A DNA stretch of 64,000 bases from Pseudomonas sp. ICMP 561. GTDB lineage: Bacteria; Pseudomonadota; Gammaproteobacteria; Pseudomonadales; Pseudomonadaceae. The position numbers and the translations under genes are program-made. Location of the stretch: contig NZ_LKBT01000001.1 in the NCBI RefSeq assembly GCF_002699985.1, positions 248,001 through 312,000 on the forward strand, given 5' to 3'. This document shows, in pieces, positions 17,822 to 27,837 of this stretch. Position 1 is the stretch's first letter, and the number at the start of each line of letters is the position of its first letter. The notes under the pieces were generated by a model. The model was not told where the DNA came from. It worked only from the letters and a program-made list of their open reading frames with translations, and did not search any database.

Positions 17822-18694
17822 TTATTCAGCGCCCTGCCGCCCTTCACTCAAGAGTCCCAGCAGCCGCTTGTTGTCACCCCAGAACGCCATGGGTTCATGG
17901 GGGGAATAACCGTAATGCCCCAGATTCAAATGCAACGAGCCCCCTCTCTCCCGCAACCGCTGCTCGACCAGCGCCCGAACCGAGATCGGCTGACCGCTGG
18001 CGCAATTGACGACGCCCGAGAAATCCCGGCAGTGCAGCACGCCGACAAGATTGTCGGCAGCCACTTCAATCGCGAGATAGTCCCGCAACTGGTCACCCGC
18101 CGACATGTTGAAGGAGCTGTCACCGGCATCGATCGACCGGTCAAGGCTGGCCAGCAGACTGTTGCTGTTTTGCCCCTCACCATGCAGATAGAACAGGCGA
18201 ACCCATTGCAGCGTGAAAGCCTGCTGCCGCTGCAAACTTTCCAGAAACAGACGCAAGGTGTTTTTAGCAAGGCCGTAGGGATTGGTCGGCTGAGCCACGG
18301 CGTTTTCATCCAGGGCACCACTTTGCATGCCGTACTCGAAGCAGGTGCCCGTCACCATCACCTGACCGACACCGGCCTCAACGACAGCTTTGATAAAGCG
18401 GTAGTCCGCGAACAGGTTCTGCTCGAAATGAAACAAACCCTGGTAGTTAGGCAGGCCTGGCCAGGCCAGATGCACGAGGGCATCGATACCCTTGGTAAGC
18501 GCCGCCACATTGAGATCATCAGCGTGAATATCCGCGCTGACGAACTCGACGTCTTTTATCCACGGCATGCTTTGTGCGACCTGAGCATTGCGGGCAACGG
18601 CGCGGACACGGCAGCCTTTGTTCAGCAAAGCGCTGACAACATGGCGGCCGACAAACCCGGTCGCCCCCGTGACCAGTACATGCAAGCCCGTCAC
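17822..18694 (-). CDS. NAD-dependent epimerase/dehydratase (probable 4-keto-sugar reductase)
   Basis: An extended short-chain dehydrogenase of 290 residues. It has the Rossmann motif VLVTGATGFVGRHVV at the N-terminus, a Tyr-x3-Lys active site in NPYGLAKNTL and the preceding TGTCFEYG segment. The start is a GTG that overlaps the stop of the upstream C-methyltransferase (GTGA), indicating tight coupling; upstream codons belong to the neighbour's reading space. In nucleotide-deoxysugar pathways such an enzyme usually performs the final C-4 keto reduction or an epimerisation, which fits its place after the dehydratase, epimerase and methyltransferase. The exact substrate is inferred. Confidence 0.82.
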   Translation of the reverse strand: MTGLHVLVTGATGFVGRHVVSALLNKGCRVRAVARNAQVAQSMPWIKDVEFVSADIHADDLNVAALTKGIDALVHLAWPGLPNYQGLFHFEQNLFADYRFIKAVVEAGVGQVMVTGTCFEYGMQSGALDENAVAQPTNPYGLAKNTLRLFLESLQRQQAFTLQWVRLFYLHGEGQNSNSLLASLDRSIDAGDSSFNMSAGDQLRDYLAIEVAADNLVGVLHCRDFSGVVNCASGQPISVRALVEQRLRERGGSLHLNLGHYGYSPHEPMAFWGDNKRLLGLLSEGRQGAE

Positions 18695-19917
18695 AGGACT
18701 TTCAACTCTGGAATAGCCACGACAAAACGCCCTCCCCAACTGTTCACACCCGCGAACTGCCCGGTGATCTCATCGATCAGATTCCAGGGCAGCACTAATA
18801 CGTAATCAGGCTTTTCCAGCGCGATACGCTCAGGCTCGACCACCGGAATGCGACTGCCCGGCAGGAACTTGCCTTGCTTGTGTGGGCTGGCGTCAGCGAC
18901 CCACGCCAACAGATCGGGCTTGATGCCCGCGTAGTTGAGCAGGGTGTTGCCCTTGGCCGCCGCGCCGTAGCCGACCACGCGCTTGCCATCGGCCTTGGCC
19001 TGCAGCAGGAAGCGCAGCAACTCATGCTTGATACGCTCGGCAGCCGGAGCGAGGCTGGTATAGAACTGCGCGGTTTTCACCCCAGCGTTCAACTCGGCCT
19101 CAAGTACACGCTGCACAGCGGGCATCTGATCATGCTGTCCACCGTCGGCGCGCTGCACGAAGACCCGAAGCGAGCCGCCATGAGTGGGCAGTTCACTGAC
19201 GTCGAACACGCTCAGGCCATTACGCTCGCACAGGGTCTGCACCGCAGTGAGCGAGAGGTAGGAATAGTGCTCGTGATACAGCGTATCGAATTGCGCACCT
19301 GCCATTAACGTCAGCAGATGAGGAAACTCGAAAGTTGCCACGCCGCCGGGTTTGAGCAAGGTGGCGAAACCGCTCAGGAAATCATTGATGTCCGGTACAT
19401 GGGCCAACACGTTGTTGGCGGCCATCAAGTCAGCAGCCCAGCCCTGCTCCAACAACTGCGAAGCGCTCTCACGGCCAAAAAACAGCTCGCGAATCTCCAG
19501 GCCTTTGGCCCGCGCTGCCTGCGCTGTGCTGTGGGTCGGCTCGACCCCCAGACAGGCAATCCCGCGTCGGGCTACATACTGCAACAGGTAACCATCGTTG
19601 GCCGCGACTTCCACGACCCGGCTCTGCTCATTCAAGCCAAAACGCTCGACCATGGTCGCCACGTAGTGCTCGGCATGCTCCAGCCAGGTACTGGAAAAAG
19701 AACTGAAGTAAGCGTAATCGGCATCAAACAGGCTGTCGGCCCGCGTGTAGTCCTCGGTCTGCACCAGCCAGCAGGATTGGCAGACCTGAACTTTCAGCGG
19801 CACCCACTGCTCGGCGCTGTCCAGTTGCTCTGCCCGCAGGTAGGCGTTGGAAGGCGGCGATGTCCCCAGATCAATCAGCGGCAGGCTCAAAGCTGCACCG
19901 CACCCACGGCAATTCAT
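18691..19917 (-). CDS. Deoxysugar C-methyltransferase (TylC3/NovU type)
   Basis: 408 residues with the three-part structure of sugar C-methyltransferases. There is an N-terminal zinc-binding region (CRGCGAAL and, about 45 residues on, CQSCWLVQ). A SAM-binding domain carries VVEVAANDGYLLQYV near residue 100 and the conserved FDTLYHEHYSYLS active-site segment. The C-terminal Methyltransf_14 domain has VVGYGAAAKGNTLLNYAGI. Known members add a methyl to C-3 or C-5 of 4-keto-6-deoxy sugars. Together with the CDP-sugar genes beside it, this predicts a branched-chain deoxysugar. It overlaps rfbC upstream (ATGA) and the reductase downstream (GTGA). Confidence 0.9.
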   Translation of the reverse strand: MNCRGCGAALSLPLIDLGTSPPSNAYLRAEQLDSAEQWVPLKVQVCQSCWLVQTEDYTRADSLFDADYAYFSSFSSTWLEHAEHYVATMVERFGLNEQSRVVEVAANDGYLLQYVARRGIACLGVEPTHSTAQAARAKGLEIRELFFGRESASQLLEQGWAADLMAANNVLAHVPDINDFLSGFATLLKPGGVATFEFPHLLTLMAGAQFDTLYHEHYSYLSLTAVQTLCERNGLSVFDVSELPTHGGSLRVFVQRADGGQHDQMPAVQRVLEAELNAGVKTAQFYTSLAPAAERIKHELLRFLLQAKADGKRVVGYGAAAKGNTLLNYAGIKPDLLAWVADASPHKQGKFLPGSRIPVVEPERIALEKPDYVLVLPWNLIDEITGQFAGVNSWGGRFVVAIPELKVL

Positions 19918-20474
19918 AAACGCACTCCGGCGAATTGGGCATCCAGCAAGGGATGCGAAAGATCTCTTTCCGACAGATTCTTGACGGGCAGCGGCCAGGG
20001 GATACTCAGGCGCGGGTCGTGCACGCTGAGCCCACCTTCGTGACCCGGCGTGTAATCGGCGCTGTGCAAATAAAGCAATTCGGCGTCGTCGGTCACGGCC
20101 TGAAAGCCATGGGCGAAACCGGCCGGCAGCAGCAGGCTGCGACCGTCACCCGCTCGCAGGTATTCGGCATGCCAGTGCAGGAAGGTCGCCGAATCGGGAC
20201 GCAGATCGACCGCGACATCCCAGACTTCACCCCGCAGACAGCTGATCAGCTTGGCTTCAGGCAGGCTGGCATTCTGATAATGCAGGCCGCGCACGGTCCC
20301 GCGCTCACGCGTACAGGAATGATTGATCTGACGGATATGAAACGGCTGGCCAAACTGGCTCAGGCTGCCTTCGCAAAACAGTCTGGAGAAATGCCCGCGC
20401 TCATCGGCATGGTATTTATGTTGAACGCTGAACAACCCTTCCAGCGGCAACGCATGCAACATGAACTCGCTCAA
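19914..20474 (-). CDS. rfbC: dTDP-4-dehydrorhamnose 3,5-epimerase family protein
   Basis: A cupin-fold sugar epimerase of 186 residues. The family motif with the catalytic histidine is VRGLHYQ (His65). Substrate-binding segments CLRGEVWDVAVDLR and LLLPAGFAHGFQ are present, and a tyrosine region (ELLYLHSADYTPGHEGG) follows. It should epimerise C-3 and/or C-5 of a 4-keto-6-deoxyhexose. As the neighbours make CDP-4-keto-6-deoxyglucose, the substrate here is probably CDP-linked rather than dTDP-linked. It overlaps both neighbours by four bases (ATGA). The symbol follows the family and does not imply rhamnose synthesis. Confidence 0.88.
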   Translation of the reverse strand: MSEFMLHALPLEGLFSVQHKYHADERGHFSRLFCEGSLSQFGQPFHIRQINHSCTRERGTVRGLHYQNASLPEAKLISCLRGEVWDVAVDLRPDSATFLHWHAEYLRAGDGRSLLLPAGFAHGFQAVTDDAELLYLHSADYTPGHEGGLSVHDPRLSIPWPLPVKNLSERDLSHPLLDAQFAGVRL

Positions 20475-21553
20475 TGCGACCCCCGATATAGATTCAATTG
20501 AGTGAGGGTCACTTCACGCATGTCTTTGCCAGCCTTCCATGCCAGGTGCCAGTCCAGCGTCTGCTCCAGACATTGCTGCAACGACCAGCGAGGTTTCCAG
20601 CCCAGGATCTGCCGGGCACGGCTGCTATCCAGGCGCAAGAGACCGGCTTCATGCAAATCACTGGGCTCTATACGCAAGCCGGGGGCTTGAGGCCAGCGAC
20701 GGGCAAGCAGTTCGACCACTTCGCCCACGCTGCACATGTCTGCTTCACCAGGACCAAAGTTCCAGGCACCGGCAAACTCCGGGCCTTGCTGATACAACCC
20801 GGCCGCCAGTAAAAGATAGCCAGCCAAAGGCTCCAGCGCGTGCTGCCAGGGGCGAACCGCCTGCGGGTAACGCAGGGTTACCGGCTCACTGGCAGACCAG
20901 GCCTTGAGTACATCGGGAATCAGGCGCTCCGGTGCAAAATCGCCACCGCCCAGCACGTTACCTGCACGGGCAGTGGCCAGCGCCAGGCCGTGCTCGGCGT
21001 AACGTTCTGCCGGAAAAAAAGAAGCCGCGTAAGACTGGGCCAGCAACTCGCAACAGGCCTTGCTGCTGCTATAAGGATCATGCCCGCCCAGCGGCTCGTT
21101 CTCGCGGTACGGCCAGAGCCATTCCTGATTGGCGTAGACCTTGTCGGTGGTGACCAGCACGCAAGCGCGGACGCCGCCAACCTGGCGAATGGCTTCGAGC
21201 ACGTTGAGCGTGCCCATGACGTTGCTTGAATAGGTCCCCAGAGGATCGCGATACGCTTCACGCACCAGCGGTTGCGCAGCGAGATGCAGAACGATTTCCG
21301 GCTGGGTCTCGGCAATGATTTCCAGCAGAGCACCCAGATCACGTAGATCACCGCGCTGGTCATTGATGCCCTCGGCAACCCCGGCCAGCTCGAACAGGCT
21401 TGGATCGGTGCCAGGCTCAAGGGCAAAGCCAGTGACGTTGGCGCCCATGCTTTTCAGCCACAAAGCCAGCCAACTGCCTTTGAACCCCGTGTGACCGGTC
21501 AACAGAACGCGCTTGCCGCTCCAGAACTGCGAACTCAGCCCCACTGCTTCCAT
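20471..21553 (-). CDS. rfbG: CDP-glucose 4,6-dehydratase
   Basis: Converts CDP-glucose to CDP-4-keto-6-deoxyglucose. 360 residues from [22 protein letters not shown] lies just before this ATG. The NAD-binding motif is [18 protein letters not shown], the substrate region [13 protein letters not shown], the catalytic Thr/Asp/Lys segment [11 protein letters not shown], and Tyr-x3-Lys is in [11 protein letters not shown]. The [13 protein letters not shown] segment is typical of RfbG. The start lies inside the last 19 bp of rfbF. It sits between the cytidylyltransferase and the 3,5-epimerase in pathway order. Confidence 0.94.
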   Translation of the reverse strand: MEAVGLSSQFWSGKRVLLTGHTGFKGSWLALWLKSMGANVTGFALEPGTDPSLFELAGVAEGINDQRGDLRDLGALLEIIAETQPEIVLHLAAQPLVREAYRDPLGTYSSNVMGTLNVLEAIRQVGGVRACVLVTTDKVYANQEWLWPYRENEPLGGHDPYSSSKACCELLAQSYAASFFPAERYAEHGLALATARAGNVLGGGDFAPERLIPDVLKAWSASEPVTLRYPQAVRPWQHALEPLAGYLLLAAGLYQQGPEFAGAWNFGPGEADMCSVGEVVELLARRWPQAPGLRIEPSDLHEAGLLRLDSSRARQILGWKPRWSLQQCLEQTLDWHLAWKAGKDMREVTLTQLNLYRGSH

Positions 21554-22308
21554 GGGGCCTCCCCGCTCTGCCACAGTTGCTCCAGGTGATTCTTGTCACG
21601 CAGGGTGTCCATGGGGTGCCAGAAACCGTCGTGCTGGAAAGCCTTCAATTCACCCCGCGCGGCGAGCCCAATAAGGGGTTCGGCTTCCCAGGTGGTATCG
21701 TCCCCGGGGATCAGCGGCAACACTTTGGGTGACAACACAAAGAAGCCACCGTTGATCCAGCCGCCATCACCACGAGGCTTTTCAGAGAAACCGAGCACCA
21801 GGTCGCCGTCGCGCTCCAGAGCGCCATAACGTCCTGGCGGCTGCACAGCAGTTACTGTCGCGAGCTTCTTGTGAGAGAGATGAAAGTCCACCAAGGCGCT
21901 GATATTGAGATCGGAAACACCGTCGCCGTAGGTGAAGCAAAAGGCTTCTTCGTTTTCCAGATAGCGGCTGGCACGGCGCAGGCGCCCACCGGTCATGGTC
22001 TCCTCACCGGTATCGATCAGGGTCACGCGCCAGGGCTCGCTGTAGTTCTGATGAACGTCCATGCGGTTGTTGCACATGTCGAAGGTGACGTCAGAGGTAT
22101 GCAGGAAATAGTTGGCGAAGAAGTCCTTGATCGCGTAGCCCTTGTAGCCCAGACAAATCACGAAGTCGTTGATGCCGTGAGCGGAGTACTGCTTCATGAT
22201 GTGCCAGAGAATTGGCTTTCCGCCGATTTCGATCATCGGCTTGGGCTTGAGATGCGACTCTTCGCTGATCCTTGTACCCAGCCCACCGGCCAGAATTACT
22301 GCCTTCAT
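21535..22308 (-). CDS. rfbF: Glucose-1-phosphate cytidylyltransferase
   Basis: Makes CDP-glucose from CTP and glucose-1-phosphate, the first step of the CDP-deoxysugar pathway. 257 residues, the usual size. The nucleotidyltransferase signature [18 protein letters not shown] and [19 protein letters not shown] lie at the N-terminus, and the metal-binding [10 protein letters not shown] is near residue 125. GAGGGG is placed about 7 bp before the ATG. It is the first gene of the sugar operon, which runs from 22,308 to 13,990. A 200-bp gap separates it from the upstream glycosyltransferase and probably contains the operon promoter; I saw no FliA or sigma-54 match there. Confidence 0.94.
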   Translation of the reverse strand: MKAVILAGGLGTRISEESHLKPKPMIEIGGKPILWHIMKQYSAHGINDFVICLGYKGYAIKDFFANYFLHTSDVTFDMCNNRMDVHQNYSEPWRVTLIDTGEETMTGGRLRRASRYLENEEAFCFTYGDGVSDLNISALVDFHLSHKKLATVTAVQPPGRYGALERDGDLVLGFSEKPRGDGGWINGGFFVLSPKVLPLIPGDDTTWEAEPLIGLAARGELKAFQHDGFWHPMDTLRDKNHLEQLWQSGEAPWKQWG

Positions 22309-22508
22309 CTCATCCCCTCTTCCACTTCACAGGGCCCCGTCAAGCTTTCGGGGGCTTTGCAAACCATCTGGACAAACCGTCAACGCTACCGGGATAGCGC
22401 TCATCGGCTGGCGCAAATACACGTTTTATGACGATATAGAGGGGAATATGCAGGAAGCGCGCCAGCCTGGATTGCCCAGGCCAGCGTCATAAGATCATGC
22501 GGGAGGTT

Positions 22509-25500
22509 TTAATCGGCAAACCAGCCGTTGACCCAATGCTCGAGATTGTCGCCACGCAGAACGAAGTCCCGGAGCACCATCTCTCGTAGCTGGTCACCCA
22601 TACGATAGCTGGCCTCAGGGTCAGCGAGATGCATACGAATAGCCTCCAGCCATTCCTGGGTGCTGTTGCTCTTCACCCGAGTGCAAGGCAGATAACCACG
22701 ATAGGCGGCGGTGTCGGTACACACCACCGGATACCCGCAAGCGCCGTACTCAAGCAGCCGAAGATTACTTTTGCAGTCGTTGAAGATGTGGAACTCCAGT
22801 GGTGCCAGCGCCAGGTCAAGGTTCAGGCTGGCCAGTTTGGCCGGGTAGGCATCCAGGCCGATAACGCCGTGGAACTCGTGGATATAAGGACGCAACTCAT
22901 CGGGGCACATGCCGAAGAACACCCACTCCACTTCGTCAGCCAACTCGCGAACAACCTCGGCAATAATCTCCAGGTCACCGCTGTGACTGGTACCGCCGCC
23001 CCAACCCACCCGCGGCTTTTTGGAAGTCCGGCGCCGGCTGTGTAGATTGCTCCACATGGACGCGTCAAGCATGTTCGGCACTACCCGAATATCGTTATGC
23101 ATGCTCGACAGCGCATCGGCCAACGACTCGGTGGTGACCACTACGCGATCACACAGACCAATTGCACGGCGCACCATACGCTCCATTTCTTCCCGCTCGG
23201 GCTTGTTGCGGGCATGCAGGTTTTTCTTCGTGGACTGTATGACGTAGTCATCAATTTCATAGATGCGCCGCGCCCTGGAGTAAGTTTTCATAGGCTCGAT
23301 TTCCTTGATCGTACCTTCACTGTAGCGACATTGAAGGATGATCACGTCCGGATCCAGCCGCGCCAGTTCGATCGTCGACGGTGCGGAGTAGTAAACCTGT
23401 CCTGTCGCCCTGCCTGCGGCCTGCAGCTCGGCCAGTGGCTGAATCACCCGGTAATGGCCAACGGCGCCGGAGTTGATAGGTATCGCAGCAACGACGGGCA
23501 GCGTCTTGCGCACGAACGGACGCCAACCGGTAGTCAAGCCAGGGTCGAGACCAAAACTGCCGCCACCCAAGGTATTAAGCGACAGGTTTACGTTATAAGC
23601 CGGGTCCCGGGCAATGATAGGCAACCAACGCTTGTAGTAAGTCGTCGTCTCTACCGCTTTGCGCTGTTCCAGCCCGGCATCGACAGTTGCTGGTCGGTTG
23701 CCCAACGCCAGTTGAGCGTAAGGCGTCCAGACCACCAGATAACCTTTCTGGCGAATTCGCAAACAGAGGTCCACGTCGCCAAGGGTGCTGGTAAAGCTCA
23801 GCTCATCCAGCCCGCCTACCTCATCAAATACCTGCTTGCGCACCAGCAGACAGTCAGCCCCGACCGCACTGAGATCATGGGCAACCTGCAAACGATGCAT
23901 GTAACCCGCCGCATGACCGGCGCCCCCATTAAATGCTGAATTTGCCGGACCATGGAGCCCAAGGATCAACCCGGCGTGCACGACACCGCCGGAGGGATTG
24001 AACAGCTTCGCCCCTACGATCGCCACTTCAGGACGCTGTCCGTGATTGAGCAACTCATCGAGCCAGTCAGATTCGGTCACCACCGAAAAACAGTTGAGCA
24101 TCAACAGGTAATCGCCCCGGGCATGCTCGGCAGCAAAATTGTACAGAGCAGCAGTGTTGCCCTGCTCCGGGTAACTCAACACGCGCAACTTGTCACTGCC
24201 TAACTGCGCCATGGCCTCCAGCCAGGCCAGGGTGCCAGGTTGCTCGCTGCCGTTGTCCACCAGCAACAACTCGTATTCGGTGTAGGCCGTTTTTTCCAGC
24301 AGACTTTCTGCACAGCGCTGCAAGGCCGCTATCTGATCCTTGCAGGTGATGATGATCGACACCAGCGGGCGCTCTGCGTGCTGGTAATCGATCCGGTTGA
24401 TCAGCGGCATTCTGCCCTGGCGCAGATCATGTGCAACCCCCAGACGCTGAAGGTGCGCGCGCAGTACGGCAGGGTTCTGCTCGACGACTTCTGGCCGGGC
24501 AAGCCAGCCGGCGAGGCCCAAGGGTGCCTCCACCAGAATATCGCTGACATGCTCCACCACGTGGGTACCATGAGTTTCCACCAGACGCCAGAGCACATCG
24601 TGAGGCGCCAACTCCCCAAAGCCCCCATCGAAGCCACCGACGGCAAGGAACTGCTCGCGGTTAAAGGCCAGCGTTCGACCCACGTAAGGATAACTGCGCA
24701 GCAGATCCAGGTTGAAATCGGGCTTAAAGATCGGGTCTACAGACTCAGTGTCACGAAGCCCGCCTTCATCACTGTACAGACACAAGACATCGGCAAAAGC
24801 GACAATCCGCTCGGCCATCACCAACAATGCTGGCGCGATAACCCGGTCGCCCGCCTGCAACAGATAAAACCAGTCCGCGCCCTGCAACTGCCCCAACACC
24901 TCATTGAGCTGTTGTTGCCAGTTGGCTTGCAACGGCATGCGCAGTGTATTGCCCTCCAGCAGCGTCTCGGTACAGCTGCGGGAAAGTACCAGCGCCAGAT
25001 GCGGTGGATAATTTTGCGCATCCAGGCTTTGCAAGGTCACCGCAAGGTCGCCACCTGTGACCTGATCATCGATGATTACTGGAACGATTTTGGGCTGCCA
25101 GGACCAGCCGTCGAGGGTCTCTGGCAAGAGGTTTTGCTGCACCTCGGAGAGGGAGCGGCACGCCAGCCATTGTTCATAAAGCTCGGAAAAGCTCTGCGCC
25201 TTGGTGCCGACCCGCCAGGGAAGCGTGCTTTGCCGGGTCCCCATGGAACGACCGAGGCAGATCTCTTCCCAGACACGCGGGGCCTCGTCGGCCCGCTTTA
25301 GTGGTAAATAACGAACCCAGCCATGCGCCGGTGCCGACTCTCCGCTGCGCCCTTTGAGCATTTGCCGCAACCAGTCGCGCTCAACCCGCACGGCGTCCTT
25401 CACTGACGGCTGAGCGCTCAAGCGATCCTGGTACAGCCGCTCAACGCTGAGGATATCGTTGAGCAGCACCAGGTTGCCACGGCGCAAGAGGCAAATATAC

Positions 25501-26102
25501 AAAGCAAAATCCAGACTCGCGACAAAGCAATGATCCGGCTGGGTCAGGGCGGGCAGCAGCTCCTGAATATCGGCGCGACGAAACAACGTACTGCTGAACC
25601 CCCCCAGGAAATTGGCCGGATAGGACTCGATAATCGCCAGCAGATCATCGCCCTTGAGAATCGAACTTTCCGGACAAATCACGTCATTTTCCAGACGCTG
25701 CGGAAGCACTATGTTGTCTGCATCCCAGAGCATTCGCTGCGCGGTAACCAGGCTTGCATCGGAGTGCTCAATCAGCGCATTGGCCTGAATCTCGATGCAG
25801 CCGGGAAACAACAAATCGTCGTCGCAGAAAAACTTGATGAACTCGCCCTGAGCCTCATTGAGGCAGACCTGCAGATTACCCGTCAGGCCAAGATGCTCGG
25901 CATTACGCACGTAGCGCAGGCTGACGCTCGCGGCATCGCTCAACGAATCGAAGATGGCCTTGATTTCGCTGCCACGACTGTCATCACAGACGATGACTTC
26001 AAGATTGGAATACGTCTGGTGCAGGGCACTGACCAGTGCAGCGTTGAAAAAGCGCGGGTTGTAGGCGGGGATGACGATACTGACGAGAGGAGCTGGATTC
26101 AC
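22509..26102 (-). CDS. Giant three-domain glycosyltransferase, Fgt1-like
   Basis: 1,197 residues. Domain 1 (1-240) is a GT2 enzyme: VSIVIPAYNPRFFNAAL and the metal-binding FFCDDDLLFPG. Domain 2 (about 590-830) is a second GT2: VSIIITCKDQIAALQRC, LLLVDNGSEQPGT and LGDVDLCLRIRQKGY. Domain 3 (about 880-1190) is a GT-B, group 1 type: VPNMLDASMW, RVGWGGGTSHSGDLE, and LRLLEYGACGYPVVCTD. The length and order match the flagellin glycosyltransferase Fgt1 of P. syringae, whose gene lies by flgL. The frame opens with GTG at 26,102; no ATG or strong ribosome site lies upstream. It starts 105 bp after the flgL stop. Confidence 0.85.
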   Translation of the reverse strand: MNPAPLVSIVIPAYNPRFFNAALVSALHQTYSNLEVIVCDDSRGSEIKAIFDSLSDAASVSLRYVRNAEHLGLTGNLQVCLNEAQGEFIKFFCDDDLLFPGCIEIQANALIEHSDASLVTAQRMLWDADNIVLPQRLENDVICPESSILKGDDLLAIIESYPANFLGGFSSTLFRRADIQELLPALTQPDHCFVASLDFALYICLLRRGNLVLLNDILSVERLYQDRLSAQPSVKDAVRVERDWLRQMLKGRSGESAPAHGWVRYLPLKRADEAPRVWEEICLGRSMGTRQSTLPWRVGTKAQSFSELYEQWLACRSLSEVQQNLLPETLDGWSWQPKIVPVIIDDQVTGGDLAVTLQSLDAQNYPPHLALVLSRSCTETLLEGNTLRMPLQANWQQQLNEVLGQLQGADWFYLLQAGDRVIAPALLVMAERIVAFADVLCLYSDEGGLRDTESVDPIFKPDFNLDLLRSYPYVGRTLAFNREQFLAVGGFDGGFGELAPHDVLWRLVETHGTHVVEHVSDILVEAPLGLAGWLARPEVVEQNPAVLRAHLQRLGVAHDLRQGRMPLINRIDYQHAERPLVSIIITCKDQIAALQRCAESLLEKTAYTEYELLLVDNGSEQPGTLAWLEAMAQLGSDKLRVLSYPEQGNTAALYNFAAEHARGDYLLMLNCFSVVTESDWLDELLNHGQRPEVAIVGAKLFNPSGGVVHAGLILGLHGPANSAFNGGAGHAAGYMHRLQVAHDLSAVGADCLLVRKQVFDEVGGLDELSFTSTLGDVDLCLRIRQKGYLVVWTPYAQLALGNRPATVDAGLEQRKAVETTTYYKRWLPIIARDPAYNVNLSLNTLGGGSFGLDPGLTTGWRPFVRKTLPVVAAIPINSGAVGHYRVIQPLAELQAAGRATGQVYYSAPSTIELARLDPDVIILQCRYSEGTIKEIEPMKTYSRARRIYEIDDYVIQSTKKNLHARNKPEREEMERMVRRAIGLCDRVVVTTESLADALSSMHNDIRVVPNMLDASMWSNLHSRRRTSKKPRVGWGGGTSHSGDLEIIAEVVRELADEVEWVFFGMCPDELRPYIHEFHGVIGLDAYPAKLASLNLDLALAPLEFHIFNDCKSNLRLLEYGACGYPVVCTDTAAYRGYLPCTRVKSNSTQEWLEAIRMHLADPEASYRMGDQLREMVLRDFVLRGDNLEHWVNGWFAD

Positions 26103-26206
26103 TGGACATACTCACGAGCGGCGGGCCTGCCTTACGGATCAAGCCCCTTAACCGCTGAAAAAAGACGGTTTGCTCGGCGATGCGCCGCATTTCTGCGGCG
26201 TTGCAC

Positions 26207-27823
26207 TTACAACTGACTGAACAGATTCAACTGCGCAAGCTTGGTAAATACCAACTGTGAAGCCGTCAACATAGTCTGCTGCATGGTCAAACGCCCGATG
26301 GCATCAACCGGATCGGAGTCGGTAATCTTACCCTGCTCCAGCTTGTTGTTGCCTTTGAGCAGATCATTGGTCACACCTTGATCATCGGCACTGGCCTGAC
26401 GGGCACCACCGGCGGAAATGGCGGTGGAAACCCTCTCGGTACCACTGGCGATGTTACCCAGAGCAGAATCCAGAGCAGCCTGCAATTTCTGGCCCGCCAC
26501 TGGATTGCCATCGGCTGGCGTGCTCAGCGCAGTGATCACCGACGACAGGGTATTGAGTACGTTCTGGGTCTTCTGAGTGCCGCCCTTGACCACAAACTGG
26601 TCATTGATATCTGGCGTGCCGTTGATTGTGAAGTTGATCCCGGAAGCACTGATGGTCGTGTTCGGTGGCGTCAGCGTCATCGTCCCGCTGGAAACCGGCG
26701 TGCTGCTGCTGGTGATCGGCGATGCATACAACGCATAGTCGGTAGCCGAGGTGAACTTGAGGACCGCGCCACCGGCAGGGAACGTATTGTTGTACGCCGC
26801 CATTTCTAAAGGAGTGCTGCCCACTGCCGCACCGGTGATCACTGCACCGGACGTATTACCGTTGCTGCGCGTGGTGCTGATTTTGTCTGTCGTGGCAGCC
26901 AGAGTGAAAGTACGCTCAGGAGGCCCGGCGATAGCTGCATCGGCAAGCGCCGGATCTGCCCGTTCGGCATCCGTGAGGTTCACATTGAGGGAAAACTGTA
27001 CGCCACGAAAATTGATCGTCTGGGACCCAGCATTTGCCGAAGAGAAATTCCCCCCGCTGCTCGCATCAATAGTCACATCGGTGTTGGTCGCAAGACTCGT
27101 GATCTTGTACTGCGTACTGCTCAGAAAGGTCAGCTCGTAAGGCTGTCCTGCCAGGTACTCCGCCGAGTAGGCAGCGCTGGAGGCGACACTCCCCCCGGAC
27201 AGGCTGATCTTGCCGTCATTGGTTGCCGGTGAGGTCAGAGTCGACGAGGTACGCGTGCTGTTGACTGCCGTCTCGAAAGCATCCCAGCCGGTGGTATTGC
27301 TGGCCACACTCAAGCCGTCGCCAATGGCGAGGTTGATGGAAGTCTGATCGCCGTTGTAAGAGTACGTGCCGTCCGAATTCAGGGAGTACGGTGCTATCGA
27401 GGTCTTCGAGCCGGAAAACAGGTACTCGCCGTTCGCGTCCTGGCTGTTCATGAGCCCCAGAATCTGGGTCTGAACCGCTTTCAGTTCGTCAGCGGCGGAT
27501 TTACGGTCGTTGTCTGTGTAAGTACCGTTACCTGCGGCAATAATCAGTTCCGACGCCCTTTGCAGCGAATTCTGAATGCTCTTCAAGGCCGTCTCGGACT
27601 TGGTCACATTGGTGCCAATGGTACTGATGTTGGCACCGTACTGAGTCAGCATCGAGTTTTGCTGGGACAACTCCAGCACTCGCGCAGCACCCACCGGATC
27701 ATCGGAAGCGGTGTTGAGCTTGATCCCGCTGGCGACCTCTTCGCCCGTCTGGTTCACTTTGGCATAGGTACGCTGGTAATTGGCGGTACTGGTTTCGTAA
27801 AACTGAGCAGTTGAAATACGCAT
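26207..27823 (-). CDS. flgL: Hook-filament junction protein FlgL (HAP3)
   Basis: FlgL joins the hook cap FlgK to the flagellin filament. The flagellin-like N-terminus (MRISTAQFYETSTANYQRTY, then SGIKLNTASDDPVGAARV) and the C-terminal coiled region (RLTMQQTMLTASQLVFTKL) are clear. At 538 residues it is about 100 longer than P. aeruginosa FlgL, the excess lying in the Ser/Thr-rich middle (about 190-440). AAGGGGGG precedes the ATG. It is the last gene of the flgF-L series, 14 bp after flgK. Confidence 0.94.
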   Translation of the reverse strand: MRISTAQFYETSTANYQRTYAKVNQTGEEVASGIKLNTASDDPVGAARVLELSQQNSMLTQYGANISTIGTNVTKSETALKSIQNSLQRASELIIAAGNGTYTDNDRKSAADELKAVQTQILGLMNSQDANGEYLFSGSKTSIAPYSLNSDGTYSYNGDQTSINLAIGDGLSVASNTTGWDAFETAVNSTRTSSTLTSPATNDGKISLSGGSVASSAAYSAEYLAGQPYELTFLSSTQYKITSLATNTDVTIDASSGGNFSSANAGSQTINFRGVQFSLNVNLTDAERADPALADAAIAGPPERTFTLAATTDKISTTRSNGNTSGAVITGAAVGSTPLEMAAYNNTFPAGGAVLKFTSATDYALYASPITSSSTPVSSGTMTLTPPNTTISASGINFTINGTPDINDQFVVKGGTQKTQNVLNTLSSVITALSTPADGNPVAGQKLQAALDSALGNIASGTERVSTAISAGGARQASADDQGVTNDLLKGNNKLEQGKITDSDPVDAIGRLTMQQTMLTASQLVFTKLAQLNLFSQL

Positions 27824-27837
27824 GGATTACGCCCCCC

